Source of the DNA: Candidatus Zhuqueibacterota bacterium
GTDB lineage: Bacteria > KSB1 > UBA2214
Length of the DNA: 5,551 bases
Assembly (NCBI GenBank): GCA_022706175.1
Contig: JAKJDB010000211.1
Coordinates: 1 to 5,551, forward strand
Reading direction: 5' to 3'
The translations under genes were made by a program, and so were the position numbers. Positions 1-5,551 of this stretch are shown one piece after another (within the stretch, counting starts at the first letter, position 1; each line of letters opens with the position of its first letter). The notes beneath the pieces were generated by a model. The model was given only the letters and a program-made list of their open reading frames with translations. It was not told where the DNA came from and ran no database searches.

Positions 1-1482
1 GATGCGCCGGTTCAGCCGGCGGCCTTCGGAGGTCTCGTTGTTGGCCACTGGGCGGGCTTCGCCATAGCCTATGGCTTCCAGCTTGTCCGCTGATGCCGCG
101 GCATTGGCCAGAAGATAGCTGCGCACGGCATCCGCCCGCCAGCTGGACAGACGTTCATTGAAGCGCTCCTCACCCATGTTGTCGGTGTGGCCTTCGATGA
201 TCACCCGGCTGTCGGGATACTCGCGCATGGCGCGTTCCACTTTGGCGAGCAGGCTGAAATACTCCGGCTGAATGATCGATTTGCCGACCGGAAAGGAGAG
301 GCCCAGCAGTCTGATGATCAGCCGGTTTCCGTCCAACAACACCGACGCTTCGGCAGAGCTGAACATCTCGCGCACCTTGGCGATTTTCGCTTCGCGTTTC
401 TTCTTCGCCTCGAGTTCGAGTTGCTTCTGCTGCAATTCGTCCTGCAGGTCCGCCTGTTTCTGCTGAAAGGTCTGCTGTTGATCCTCGGCCTTGCTCTGCA
501 GAGCGGCTATCTGTTGGCGGTACTGTTTTTCCGCGGCCGCATGCTCTTGCTGTCGGCGGGCGATCTCTGCGTTCAGTTCTTTGACATCTTGCAGTAAAGA
601 GGACCGTTCTTCTTTCAGGCTTTTGATGGTCGCGATCATGTCCTGCGTGGGTTTGACCAGAGCGGTATCAAACGCAGCGGTAAAGCCAAGGGCTTTGGAA
701 ACGGCGGTCATCGCCTCCTCGTAGTAAAGGGCGATGTCTTCGCTGCTGCGTTTTTTGTCCTTGAGAAAGCGGGAGAGCTGCATGGCGTGGCGCGCTTCAT
801 AGCCCGCCTGTTCCGCCTTGCTCGTCGCTTCAGCGACGGCATAGCGGTTCGAGTTGAGGGTCTCTTCCGCCAGGGTCAGTAACGCCTTGGCGGAGGCAAA
901 GGTTTTCGGCGCCATTCGGTCCGCCTCTGTTTTGGCAGCGGCGGCCAGGGCATCACGAGCCGGACCGATGGCGCTGATTTTAATGGCATTCAACTCGGCA
1001 TCGCGGTAGCGGGCAGTGGCTTCAGCCGCCCTCTGCCGTGCTTTGTTGGTGTCCCCTGATTCAACGGCTGCCCCCGCTTCCTTGAGACCCGCTTCGGCTT
1101 TGTTGAACTCGCCGGCGTTGACCTCAGAGGCCATGGCGGCCAGGGCGTCCTCACGGGCTTTCAGGGTTTCCTTGAGGAGCGTTTTTCCGTTCCACAGCGT
1201 CAGCTCGGTTTTTTTAACGCGCTCCTCCATCTCACTCAGCCGCTTGCGCACCTGCGCCACTTCACGGCCTTTGCGGAATTCATCGACCGCTTTATCGTAC
1301 AGCGCAGCGGATTCGCTGAAAGATACCGGCGCCAACAGTTCGGCATCCTGTCTTTTCAGGTCCGCCAGTTTTTGGGCTGGTTCGTTAAAGAGCAGGTTGT
1401 ATAACTCGTTGGTTTGGGCGTTCACTCCCATGGCCGCTGCCACCAGGAGATACCCCATGCACACCATTCGCGTACGCTTCAT
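1..1482 (-). CDS. OmpA-family peptidoglycan-binding protein with tandem DUF4398-like helical repeats (C-terminus beyond window)
   Basis: The 494 codons read from ATG at 1482 to the window edge contain no stop, so the gene is partial at its 3' end. Residues 1-22 form a Sec signal peptide with a likely cut after VNA. Residues 46-232 hold three helical repeats of about 70 residues resembling DUF4398 (LAPVSF, NAGEF and MAPKTF cores near 55, 126 and 195). A Gln/Glu/Lys-rich coiled coil spans about 286-375. From about 380 comes an OmpA C-terminal domain: EGHTDNMG at 430-437, with D434 and R449 at the spacing of the diaminopimelate-binding pair of E. coli OmpA (D271/R286), then GYGEARPVANN and GRRLNRRI. 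The expected role is non-covalent binding of cell-wall peptidoglycan in the periplasm. There is no N-terminal beta-barrel and no lipobox, so the anchor at the other end is unknown; the coiled coil may act as a spacer or oligomeriser. The start is supported by AGGAG 8 nt upstream. Only a few residues plus a tail should be missing. Confidence 0.93.
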   Translation of the reverse strand, partial: MKRTRMVCMGYLLVAAAMGVNAQTNELYNLLFNEPAQKLADLKRQDAELLAPVSFSESAALYDKAVDEFRKGREVAQVRKRLSEMEERVKKTELTLWNGKTLLKETLKAREDALAAMASEVNAGEFNKAEAGLKEAGAAVESGDTNKARQRAAEATARYRDAELNAIKISAIGPARDALAAAAKTEADRMAPKTFASAKALLTLAEETLNSNRYAVAEATSKAEQAGYEARHAMQLSRFLKDKKRSSEDIALYYEEAMTAVSKALGFTAAFDTALVKPTQDMIATIKSLKEERSSLLQDVKELNAEIARRQQEHAAAEKQYRQQIAALQSKAEDQQQTFQQKQADLQDELQQKQLELEAKKKREAKIAKVREMFSSAEASVLLDGNRLIIRLLGLSFPVGKSIIQPEYFSLLAKVERAMREYPDSRVIIEGHTDNMGEERFNERLSSWRADAVRSYLLANAAASADKLEAIGYGEARPVANNETSEGRRLNRRI

Positions 1483-1490
1483 TGTTTTGA

Positions 1491-1495
1491 CTCCT
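1491..1495 (-). promoter_or_regulatory. Shine-Dalgarno site of the OmpA-family gene
   Basis: AGGAG on the minus strand lies 8 nt before the ATG at 1482-1480. It selects this start over the internal ATGs at codons 6 and 9, which would cut away the positively charged n-region of the signal peptide. Confidence 0.8.
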
Positions 1496-1502
1496 GTATC
1501 AG

Positions 1503-1514
1503 TGAACGTGTTCA
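1503..1514. promoter_or_regulatory. Operator-like dyad TGAAC-GT-GTTCA
   Basis: Two perfect 5-bp inverted arms flank a 2-bp centre, 7 bp upstream of the Shine-Dalgarno site of the OmpA-family gene. The position in the 5' leader would suit a repressor site. The arms recall the GAAC/GTTC arms of Gram-positive LexA boxes, but the spacing there is 4 bp, so this is probably not LexA. No regulator is visible in the window, and a 12-bp dyad can occur by chance. Confidence 0.25.
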
Positions 1515-1566
1515 TTGATGAGAATAAGTTAAATGATTCTGTCCACAGATGCAAGGATTAAGCTTG

Positions 1567-1595
1567 GAGAAAAATCTGGAATCCCAGAGAAAAAT
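1567..1595. repeat. Direct repeat GAGAAAAAT, 20-bp phase
   Basis: The 9-mer GAGAAAAAT occurs at 1567-1575 and again at 1587-1595, exactly 20 bp apart or about two helical turns, so both copies face the same side of the DNA. A further short repeat, TCTGGAA, occurs at 1575-1581 and 1610-1616. The copies lie 60-90 bp upstream of the peptidase start, where an activator or curved A-tract DNA might act. Function is inferred only from phase and place. Confidence 0.3.
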
Positions 1596-1642
1596 TTCTT
1601 ACTTTGGATTCTGGAAAAAGTTTATTCTGTGCGCTGAATGAG

Positions 1643-1649
1643 TAAGGAG
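1643..1649 (+). promoter_or_regulatory. Shine-Dalgarno site that sets a GTG start
   Basis: TAAGGAG is followed after 6 nt (AAACGC) by GTG at 1656. The site lies inside the reading frame if the gene is started at ATG 1638, which itself has no purine-rich site upstream. It therefore argues that ATG 1638 is not the start. Confidence 0.75.
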
Positions 1650-1655
1650 AAACGC

Positions 1656-3449
1656 GTGAAGACCATGGTGCGGCGGATTACCTGCCTGATGCTCGGTTTG
1701 TATTCATGGACCACCTTTGCGACGGACGCTTCAACCTGGCTGACACGTTTTGAAAGAAGCGGCGGCCTTGAGACCGCCCGGTATCAGGAGAGCATGTATT
1801 ACTGGAGCCGTCTGGCCCAAAGTTCACCCGCCGCTCGATGGCTGGAATTCGGCGTCAGCCCTGAAGGCCGCAGCCTGAGAATGCTGGTGATCTCCCAGGA
1901 TCGCTGCTTTACTCCGGAAAAGGCCCGGCGTACCGGTAAACCGGTGGTGCTCATCCAGGGATGCATCCACCCGGGAGAATCGGAGGGGAACGACGCGGGC
2001 ATGCTAATTGCGCGCGATCTGCTTGTTGATAAACGCCATGCGAAACTGATAGATCGCTTGATCCTGCTTTTTGTCCCCATCTTTAATGTGGATGGTCACG
2101 AGCGCTACAGCTGGAACAGCCGGATCAATCAGAACGGACCCGCGGAGACAGGCTGGCGGGTCACCGCCACGCGACTGAATTTGAACCGTGATTTCGTCAA
2201 GGCCGATGCCCCGGAGATGCGCGCCTGGCTGGCCATGTATCATGCGTGGAATCCTCATTTCTTCTACGACTGTCACACCACCGATGGCCAGGATTTTCAG
2301 TATGTATTGAACTATTACATAGACACTCATCCGGATTACGGTGGTCCGATCTCTCGCTGGGCGGCTGATCGTTTCCTGCACCGGCTGCTGCGTCGTGCAG
2401 AACAGGAGGGACTGGTCATCGGCCCCTACGCCGGATTGGTGGATGAACGGGATCCGGCCAAAGGCATGATGGGCGGCGTGTGGCGACCGATGCTGTCCAA
2501 CAGCTTTGCAACTCTGATGAACCGGGCCGGCTTTCTCATCGAAGCCCATTCCCTCAAACCGTACAAACAACGCGTGGAGGCTACGCGTGATCTGCTGTTG
2601 ATGGGGTTGGATCTGATCGCCGATGATGCAGATGAGCTGATGAAAGCTGTGGCGCAGGGCGATCGTTGGTCCACTGGATTGGGTAAAACCTACGATCCTC
2701 AGCCATCCTTTCCTTTGGCTTTTCGTACGCTCAAGGACAAAGGGGACAGCATGGTCTATCGCGGTTATCATGTGCGCTATGTAAAAGGGGAGATCAGCGG
2801 AGAGGAATATCCCATCTATTCCCAGGAGATAAAAAATACGCCCAGCCTGTATCTGGATAGGGTGGAACCCTCGGTTCTTGTTTCACCCCCATTGGGGTAT
2901 CTGGTTCCGGCCGCATGGCAGAATGTAGTTCAGGTGCTGGACAGCCATGGTATCTCTTACGTTCGTCTCAAACAGACTGTCCATGTGCAAGTGGAGACCT
3001 ACCGTTTCACGGATGTCAAGTTCCGTTCCACCCCTTATGAGGGAAGGCAGCTGGTGTCGTTTAAGACCAATCCGGTTTCGCTGCAAAGAACCTTTCAGGC
3101 GGGTGATCTCTACGTGCCATTAAATAATTATAAATCAAGATTAATTATGTATTTATTAGAACCGGCCTCCACAGATGCGCTTATCTGTTGGGGTTTTTTT
3201 AACACCATTTTTGAGGATCGGGAGTACTTTGAAGAGTACGTCATGGAACCGCTGGCTCAAACAATGCTTAAAAGTCAACCTGCTATTAAAAAAGAGTTTA
3301 ATGAAAGGCTTGCGACGGATTCTTCTTTCGCCGCCTCGCCCAGACAGAGATTGTACTTTTTCTATGAGCGCTCGCCGTTTTTTGATGCTGAGAAGAATCT
3401 CTATCCCATCGCCAGGGTGATCAGAAGGCAGGAGGCGGCCATATTTTGA
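1656..3449 (+). CDS. Secreted M14-family zinc carboxypeptidase-like metallopeptidase
   Basis: This is a predicted zinc-dependent exopeptidase or amidase exported across the inner membrane, 597 aa when started at GTG 1656. That start gives a short basic n-region, a hydrophobic segment and a likely signal-peptidase cut after TFA (about residue 22); ATG 1638 would add six residues and ATG 1665 would also be in frame. The M14 zinc ligands are H105 and E108 in HPGESEG, and H207 in DCHTTDG. NLNRDF (175-180) supplies the N-R substrate-binding pair, and E296 in FLIEAHS is the expected catalytic glutamate. The peptidase fold ends near residue 330. The remaining 270 residues (including LLEP and WGFFN motifs and ending near YPIARVI) match, as I recall it, the conserved C-terminal half of ~600-aa bacterial M14 proteins; its function is unknown to me. 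All key residues are present, so it should be active. The substrate (peptides or cell-wall peptides) cannot be read from the sequence. The 3' end near 3117-3164 is AT-rich. Confidence 0.93.
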   Translation: MKTMVRRITCLMLGLYSWTTFATDASTWLTRFERSGGLETARYQESMYYWSRLAQSSPAARWLEFGVSPEGRSLRMLVISQDRCFTPEKARRTGKPVVLIQGCIHPGESEGNDAGMLIARDLLVDKRHAKLIDRLILLFVPIFNVDGHERYSWNSRINQNGPAETGWRVTATRLNLNRDFVKADAPEMRAWLAMYHAWNPHFFYDCHTTDGQDFQYVLNYYIDTHPDYGGPISRWAADRFLHRLLRRAEQEGLVIGPYAGLVDERDPAKGMMGGVWRPMLSNSFATLMNRAGFLIEAHSLKPYKQRVEATRDLLLMGLDLIADDADELMKAVAQGDRWSTGLGKTYDPQPSFPLAFRTLKDKGDSMVYRGYHVRYVKGEISGEEYPIYSQEIKNTPSLYLDRVEPSVLVSPPLGYLVPAAWQNVVQVLDSHGISYVRLKQTVHVQVETYRFTDVKFRSTPYEGRQLVSFKTNPVSLQRTFQAGDLYVPLNNYKSRLIMYLLEPASTDALICWGFFNTIFEDREYFEEYVMEPLAQTMLKSQPAIKKEFNERLATDSSFAASPRQRLYFFYERSPFFDAEKNLYPIARVIRRQEAAIF

Positions 3450-3457
3450 AAAATAAC

Positions 3458-3486
3458 TTGATTTTGGATTTTTTTATAAATACATT
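3458..3486 (+). promoter_or_regulatory. Weak candidate promoter for the third gene
   Basis: TTGATT (3458-3463) and TACATT (3481-3486) are separated by 17 bp, each matching four of six sigma-70 consensus bases, in an AT-rich stretch just after the peptidase stop. Transcription from here would give a leader of roughly 150 nt containing the hairpin at 3489-3521 at its very 5' end. AT-rich DNA produces such matches easily. Confidence 0.2.
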
Positions 3487-3488
3487 TA

Positions 3489-3521
3489 GATGAATGTTGT
3501 GATAGTCGGACGACATTCATC
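3489..3521 (+). other. 12-bp intergenic hairpin without U-tract
   Basis: GATGAATGTTGT (3489-3500) pairs with ACGACATTCATC (3510-3521) over 12 positions with a single T-G wobble, around a 9-nt loop. No T-run follows, so it does not look like an intrinsic terminator; the T7 run near 3469-3475 lies before the stem. It could protect the 3' end of the peptidase message, be a processing site in a two-gene transcript, or be part of a leader for the third gene. Confidence 0.5.
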
Positions 3522-3631
3522 AGGGGCATCGTAGAATCCGCATTGTATTCCTCTCTTAATCCATCAATTCCCAAGCTGTACATAGCGCTGTTGCTGAAAA
3601 GCAAATCGTATCGCTGCATATATAAATCATT

Positions 3632-3637
3632 GGGAGG
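3632..3637 (+). promoter_or_regulatory. Shine-Dalgarno site of the third gene
   Basis: GGGAGG stands 5 nt before ATG 3643, a strong site. It fixes the start so that the protein begins with a short basic segment followed directly by a hydrophobic export signal. Confidence 0.8.
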
Positions 3638-3642
3638 GTTTT

Positions 3643-5244
3643 ATGCATCAAGGCAAACGTTTATACCCATGGATTTCAGCTGTTCTGCTGGTTCTGACAG
3701 CGGGACTTCTGATCACCTGTGGCGTCAAGCAGACAGAGGACCCGCTTTCTGCCGGTAATTTTAAAATCAGCGAGTCCAGCTCTTTGCACGACGGCAACGG
3801 CGCCGCCCGCTCCGAGTATTATTACGGGGAGTCCATGTTTCTATCGCTGGACAATCTGTATCCGGAGTGGCAGACGCTGGTGCGCGTGCGCAAGAATGGC
3901 GCCAGAGACTGCAGCTGCGCCGAATGCGTGAACACGTTGTTGGTCGTCACCGATCGTCTGGGAAGGATCGATAACCTGGAGATCTGGTACAACATCGGTT
4001 ATGATCAGGACGGCAATCCGTTGGATGAGGCGGGGGATTATACAGTACAGATATTGCAGACCAGCCAGAATAATCCCTGGATCAATTTCAAAATTCAATT
4101 CAAGGTGATCGCCTCGCCGCCTGTTGCACCCTTCCTGTTCGTGACCAATGCCGCCGGCACTTATCAAGGCAACGGCGTGGTGGCGCCTGATAAAGTTTTT
4201 GTCAAGGGCGGTCATTTCGGCGCAAACGCTGAGGTGCACCTGTTCGTGGCGCAAAACCGTATGGCCTATGCCCCGGGTGATCTGTACAGCGATGTGTCCG
4301 GCGGGTTTGAGACCGCCACAGCTTCGGCCGCTGGGGAACTGGCGGTCACTGAGGTTTGGAGCGCTCCGGTGTATGATGTGATCGCTGATGTCGCCCCCTT
4401 TGGTCAGTACAACACAGGGGATGTCGTCGGTGAGCCTTCGCTGGCTACGCTGATCGTACAAAATCCCGTCGGCGGCGCCGACATCATCACGGATATCGCT
4501 TGCGACGCCTACGGCAATTACAAGAATACGTTTACCGATATGGAAGCGGTGTACGGACTGGCCAATCCTTTGGTGCGTCCGGCTGAGCTGGCTTCTCTGT
4601 TGCCGCTCTGTCACAGCAACGTTGTGGTTTCACCGCACAAGGCGATCTGGGCAAAAGATGATCCCCTGATTCACATCGAAACCGTCGGCAGCATGCATTC
4701 GCCGTTGGAGGTCGTGCTGGATCCTTCCTCCGGCTCCATGGGCTTGACGATGGTGCGCGGTGAGTGCCGGCCCGGTTATCGTCAACCGTTGCGTCTGTGG
4801 CCGGGCGACTATGATATGATCGTGGATGTCAACAACAACAATATGTATGATCCCGGTGTGGACTTGCTTGATGGCGGCACTCAGGTCGGCTTTACCATCG
4901 CCGGAACCCCGCCGCCGGTCAAGTTTATCTTTTTCGCGCTTCCGGATTTCGAAGCCATGGGCAAAACGCCTATGCGCGCAGTGGTTTTGAAAAGCGATCA
5001 CACGCCGGTGGTGGGCGCCACGGTTTCTTTTAACGTCGGCAAAGGCCCCGGCGAGGTGGATCCCAAGTCCGTGGTCACGGATGCGCACGGTATGGCTGAG
5101 ACGTTGTTCTGGGGCGCTGAAGAGGCCAAATGGTCTATCGTCCGTGCCATTGTCATGGTGGACGGTGTTCAATATGTCGCCCGCATCTCTGTTTGGGGTG
5201 ATATGTGTTCCACGCACAATCAGGGCGTTGTCATTGCGCAATAG
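3643..5244 (+). CDS. Exported multidomain beta-sandwich protein with C-terminal Big/invasin-like domain, possible lipoprotein
   Basis: I do not recognise this 533-aa protein as a named family. Residues 1-25 form an export signal (KR in the n-region, hydrophobic 11-24) ending LLITC-G. C26 could be lipidated, but Thr at -1 departs from the usual Gly/Ala/Ser, so a lipoprotein is likely rather than certain. Four beta-rich modules seem to follow: about 45-150, 155-275, 325-440 and 443-527. The last resembles bacterial Ig-like Big_1/invasin domains (PVVGATVSFNVGKG, then VVTDAHGMAETLFW). Modules two and three share the motif YD-x-I-x-DV-x5-Y-x2-G at Y244 and Y390. In the third, D395 to D410 (DVNNNNMYDPGVDLLD) looks like a calcium-binding loop. 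Module one has a CxCxxC motif at C90, C92 and C95. No catalytic residues are apparent; an adhesive or structural cell-surface role is inferred. The gene follows the peptidase by 193 bp and ends just before a strong terminator. Confidence 0.88.
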   Translation: MHQGKRLYPWISAVLLVLTAGLLITCGVKQTEDPLSAGNFKISESSSLHDGNGAARSEYYYGESMFLSLDNLYPEWQTLVRVRKNGARDCSCAECVNTLLVVTDRLGRIDNLEIWYNIGYDQDGNPLDEAGDYTVQILQTSQNNPWINFKIQFKVIASPPVAPFLFVTNAAGTYQGNGVVAPDKVFVKGGHFGANAEVHLFVAQNRMAYAPGDLYSDVSGGFETATASAAGELAVTEVWSAPVYDVIADVAPFGQYNTGDVVGEPSLATLIVQNPVGGADIITDIACDAYGNYKNTFTDMEAVYGLANPLVRPAELASLLPLCHSNVVVSPHKAIWAKDDPLIHIETVGSMHSPLEVVLDPSSGSMGLTMVRGECRPGYRQPLRLWPGDYDMIVDVNNNNMYDPGVDLLDGGTQVGFTIAGTPPPVKFIFFALPDFEAMGKTPMRAVVLKSDHTPVVGATVSFNVGKGPGEVDPKSVVTDAHGMAETLFWGAEEAKWSIVRAIVMVDGVQYVARISVWGDMCSTHNQGVVIAQ

Positions 5245-5266
5245 TTGACATACTGTCTGATTGGTG

Positions 5267-5301
5267 AAGGCCGGACGCTTTATCAGCGCCCGGCCTTTTT
5301 T
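5267..5301 (+). terminator. Strong intrinsic terminator
   Basis: AAGGCCGG (5267-5274) and CGCT (5276-5279) pair with AGCG (5285-5288) and CCGGCCTT (5290-5297), with one A/C mismatch and a 5-nt loop, and a run of six T (5296-5301) follows. It starts 22 bp after the stop of the multidomain protein gene. There is no T-run on the opposite strand, so it works in the plus direction only. It is the first good terminator after 1656, consistent with the two plus-strand genes sharing an end. Confidence 0.92.
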
Positions 5302-5551
5302 ATTGGTGCGCTCGGTACACCTGCTGCAGACAGGAGCGTGAATTTTCAACGTTCATGACAATGGCAATCAATCGTTGGATGGAAAAAGCAACTGGGTCGC
5401 ACGCAGGGATCAAGCGGTTTTAACACAGTCTCTGGAGCTTGGTAATGTAAAAACGGAGCGCGGAGCTCCAGCTCCGCGATTGTTGGCGACGAAAAGAAGA
5501 ATACTTGACACACGCTTTATCTCGGGGCAATTTTTTTTGGTCCCAAGCTTG
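5302..5551. other. Region without a supportable gene, rich in palindromic motifs
   Basis: From the terminator to the window edge I see no gene with a start, ribosome-binding site and credible length. A 22-codon frame from ATG 5355 to TAA 5423 has AGGAG 18 nt upstream, too far to support it. The right half (5431-5551) carries AGCTTGG (5436-5442), the perfect palindrome at 5459-5478, a TTGACA at 5505-5510 without a matching -10, a T8 run (5531-5538) and CCAAGCT (5543-5549). It could be a repeat element, or the upstream region of a gene beyond the edge. Confidence 0.6.
5459..5478. repeat. Perfect GC-rich palindrome, possible REP-like element
   Basis: CGCGGAGC (5459-5466) and GCTCCGCG (5471-5478) are perfect 8-bp inverted arms around TCCA, and GGAGC just before the left arm (5455-5459) repeats part of it. 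No T-run follows directly. Together with GGAGCTTGG upstream and CCCAAGCTT at the window edge, it resembles the short 'GGAGCT/AGCTCC' intergenic repeats I recall from several repeat-rich bacterial genomes. That family assignment is from memory only; the palindrome itself is certain. Confidence 0.6.

Larger units (their letters stand above)
1483..1655. promoter_or_regulatory. Divergent intergenic control region
   Basis: This 173-bp spacer between two divergently read genes must carry the promoters of both unless either belongs to a longer unit. It is more AT-rich than the flanking genes. I could not find a convincing -35/-10 pair for either direction: on the minus strand TGGACA (1537-1542) is close to a -35 but the nearest TATTCT lies only 13 nt away, and on the plus strand TATTCT (1623-1628) has no good -35. 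The dyad at 1503-1514 and the phased repeat at 1567-1595 are the visible candidates for regulator binding. Confidence 0.5.

Noticed and set aside
187..1561. Plus-strand open frames across the left part
   Set aside because: They oppose the OmpA-family gene, whose signal peptide, repeats and peptidoglycan-binding residues are all intact; the plus-strand peptides are low-complexity Ser/Ala/Leu/Arg.
2004..2771. Long minus-strand open frame within the peptidase gene
   Set aside because: It lies wholly opposite a gene with intact M14 motifs, and its translation shows no recognisable domain or ribosome-binding support.
3448..3475. AAAAAT...ATTTTTT as a terminator for the peptidase gene
   Set aside because: The stem would be A-T pairs only with a 13-nt loop, too weak for intrinsic termination.
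3591..3626. TTGCTG and TATAAA as a promoter close to the third gene
   Set aside because: The spacing is 24 bp, and a start there would fall on the ribosome-binding site.
5245..5250. TTGACA just after the stop of the third gene, resembling a -35 box
   Set aside because: Seventeen bases downstream lies the terminator stem, with no -10-like sequence.
3841..5349. Two long minus-strand open frames opposite the third gene
   Set aside because: Their translations are rich in His, Arg and Ile as expected from reversed coding sequence, and the plus-strand gene has a signal peptide, strong ribosome-binding site and terminator.
5355..5423. 22-codon reading frame beginning MTMAINRW
   Set aside because: The only AGGAG is 18 nt upstream, the frame is open further upstream without a start, and nothing about the peptide is recognisable.
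5505..5533. TTGACA as a promoter for a gene beyond the right edge
   Set aside because: The hexamer at 17-bp spacing is CAATTT, matching only two consensus bases, and other spacings are no better.
1561..5550. Shared HindIII-like AAGCTT words at 1561 and the right edge as repeat ends
   Set aside because: Similarity does not extend beyond AAGCTTGG, and the first lies in an unrelated context.

Overview
The window comes from a Gram-negative-type bacterium. One gene encodes a secreted OmpA-like peptidoglycan-binding protein, another a secreted M14 metallopeptidase, and a third a probable surface or lipid-anchored multidomain beta-sandwich protein. Coding sequence is of moderate GC with standard bacterial codons and clear Shine-Dalgarno sites. 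The domain styles (tandem DUF4398-like helices ahead of OmpA, the ~600-residue M14 family with a conserved C-terminal half, and W...YD-type beta modules with an acidic loop) are ones I associate with uncultured FCB-group lineages such as KSB1 or Calditrichota. No marker gene is present, so this placement is only a guess.

Layout. Positions 1-1482 (minus strand) hold an OmpA-family protein whose C-terminus runs off the left edge. Positions 1483-1655 form a divergent intergenic region with a 12-bp dyad, a 20-bp-phased direct repeat and both ribosome-binding sites. Positions 1656-3449 (plus) encode an M14 zinc carboxypeptidase-like enzyme, best started at a GTG. Positions 3450-3642 are a spacer with a 12-bp hairpin that lacks a U-tract. 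Positions 3643-5244 (plus) encode an unrecognised exported multidomain protein ending in a Big/invasin-like domain. A strong intrinsic terminator lies at 5267-5301. Positions 5302-5551 hold no supportable gene but contain a perfect GC-rich palindrome and related AGCTTGG/CCAAGCT motifs that look like a short intergenic palindromic repeat.

All three proteins carry export signals and should act in the periplasm, outer membrane or outside the cell. The sequence does not show that they work together: the first gene is divergent, and the two plus-strand genes are separated by 193 bp. They may share one transcript ending at 5267-5301, since no convincing terminator lies between them.

I found no clear new multi-gene system. 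The points most worth following are the three-fold helical repeat in the OmpA-type protein, the degenerating internal repeats with a candidate calcium loop and a CxCxxC motif in the third protein, and the palindromic element at the right edge.
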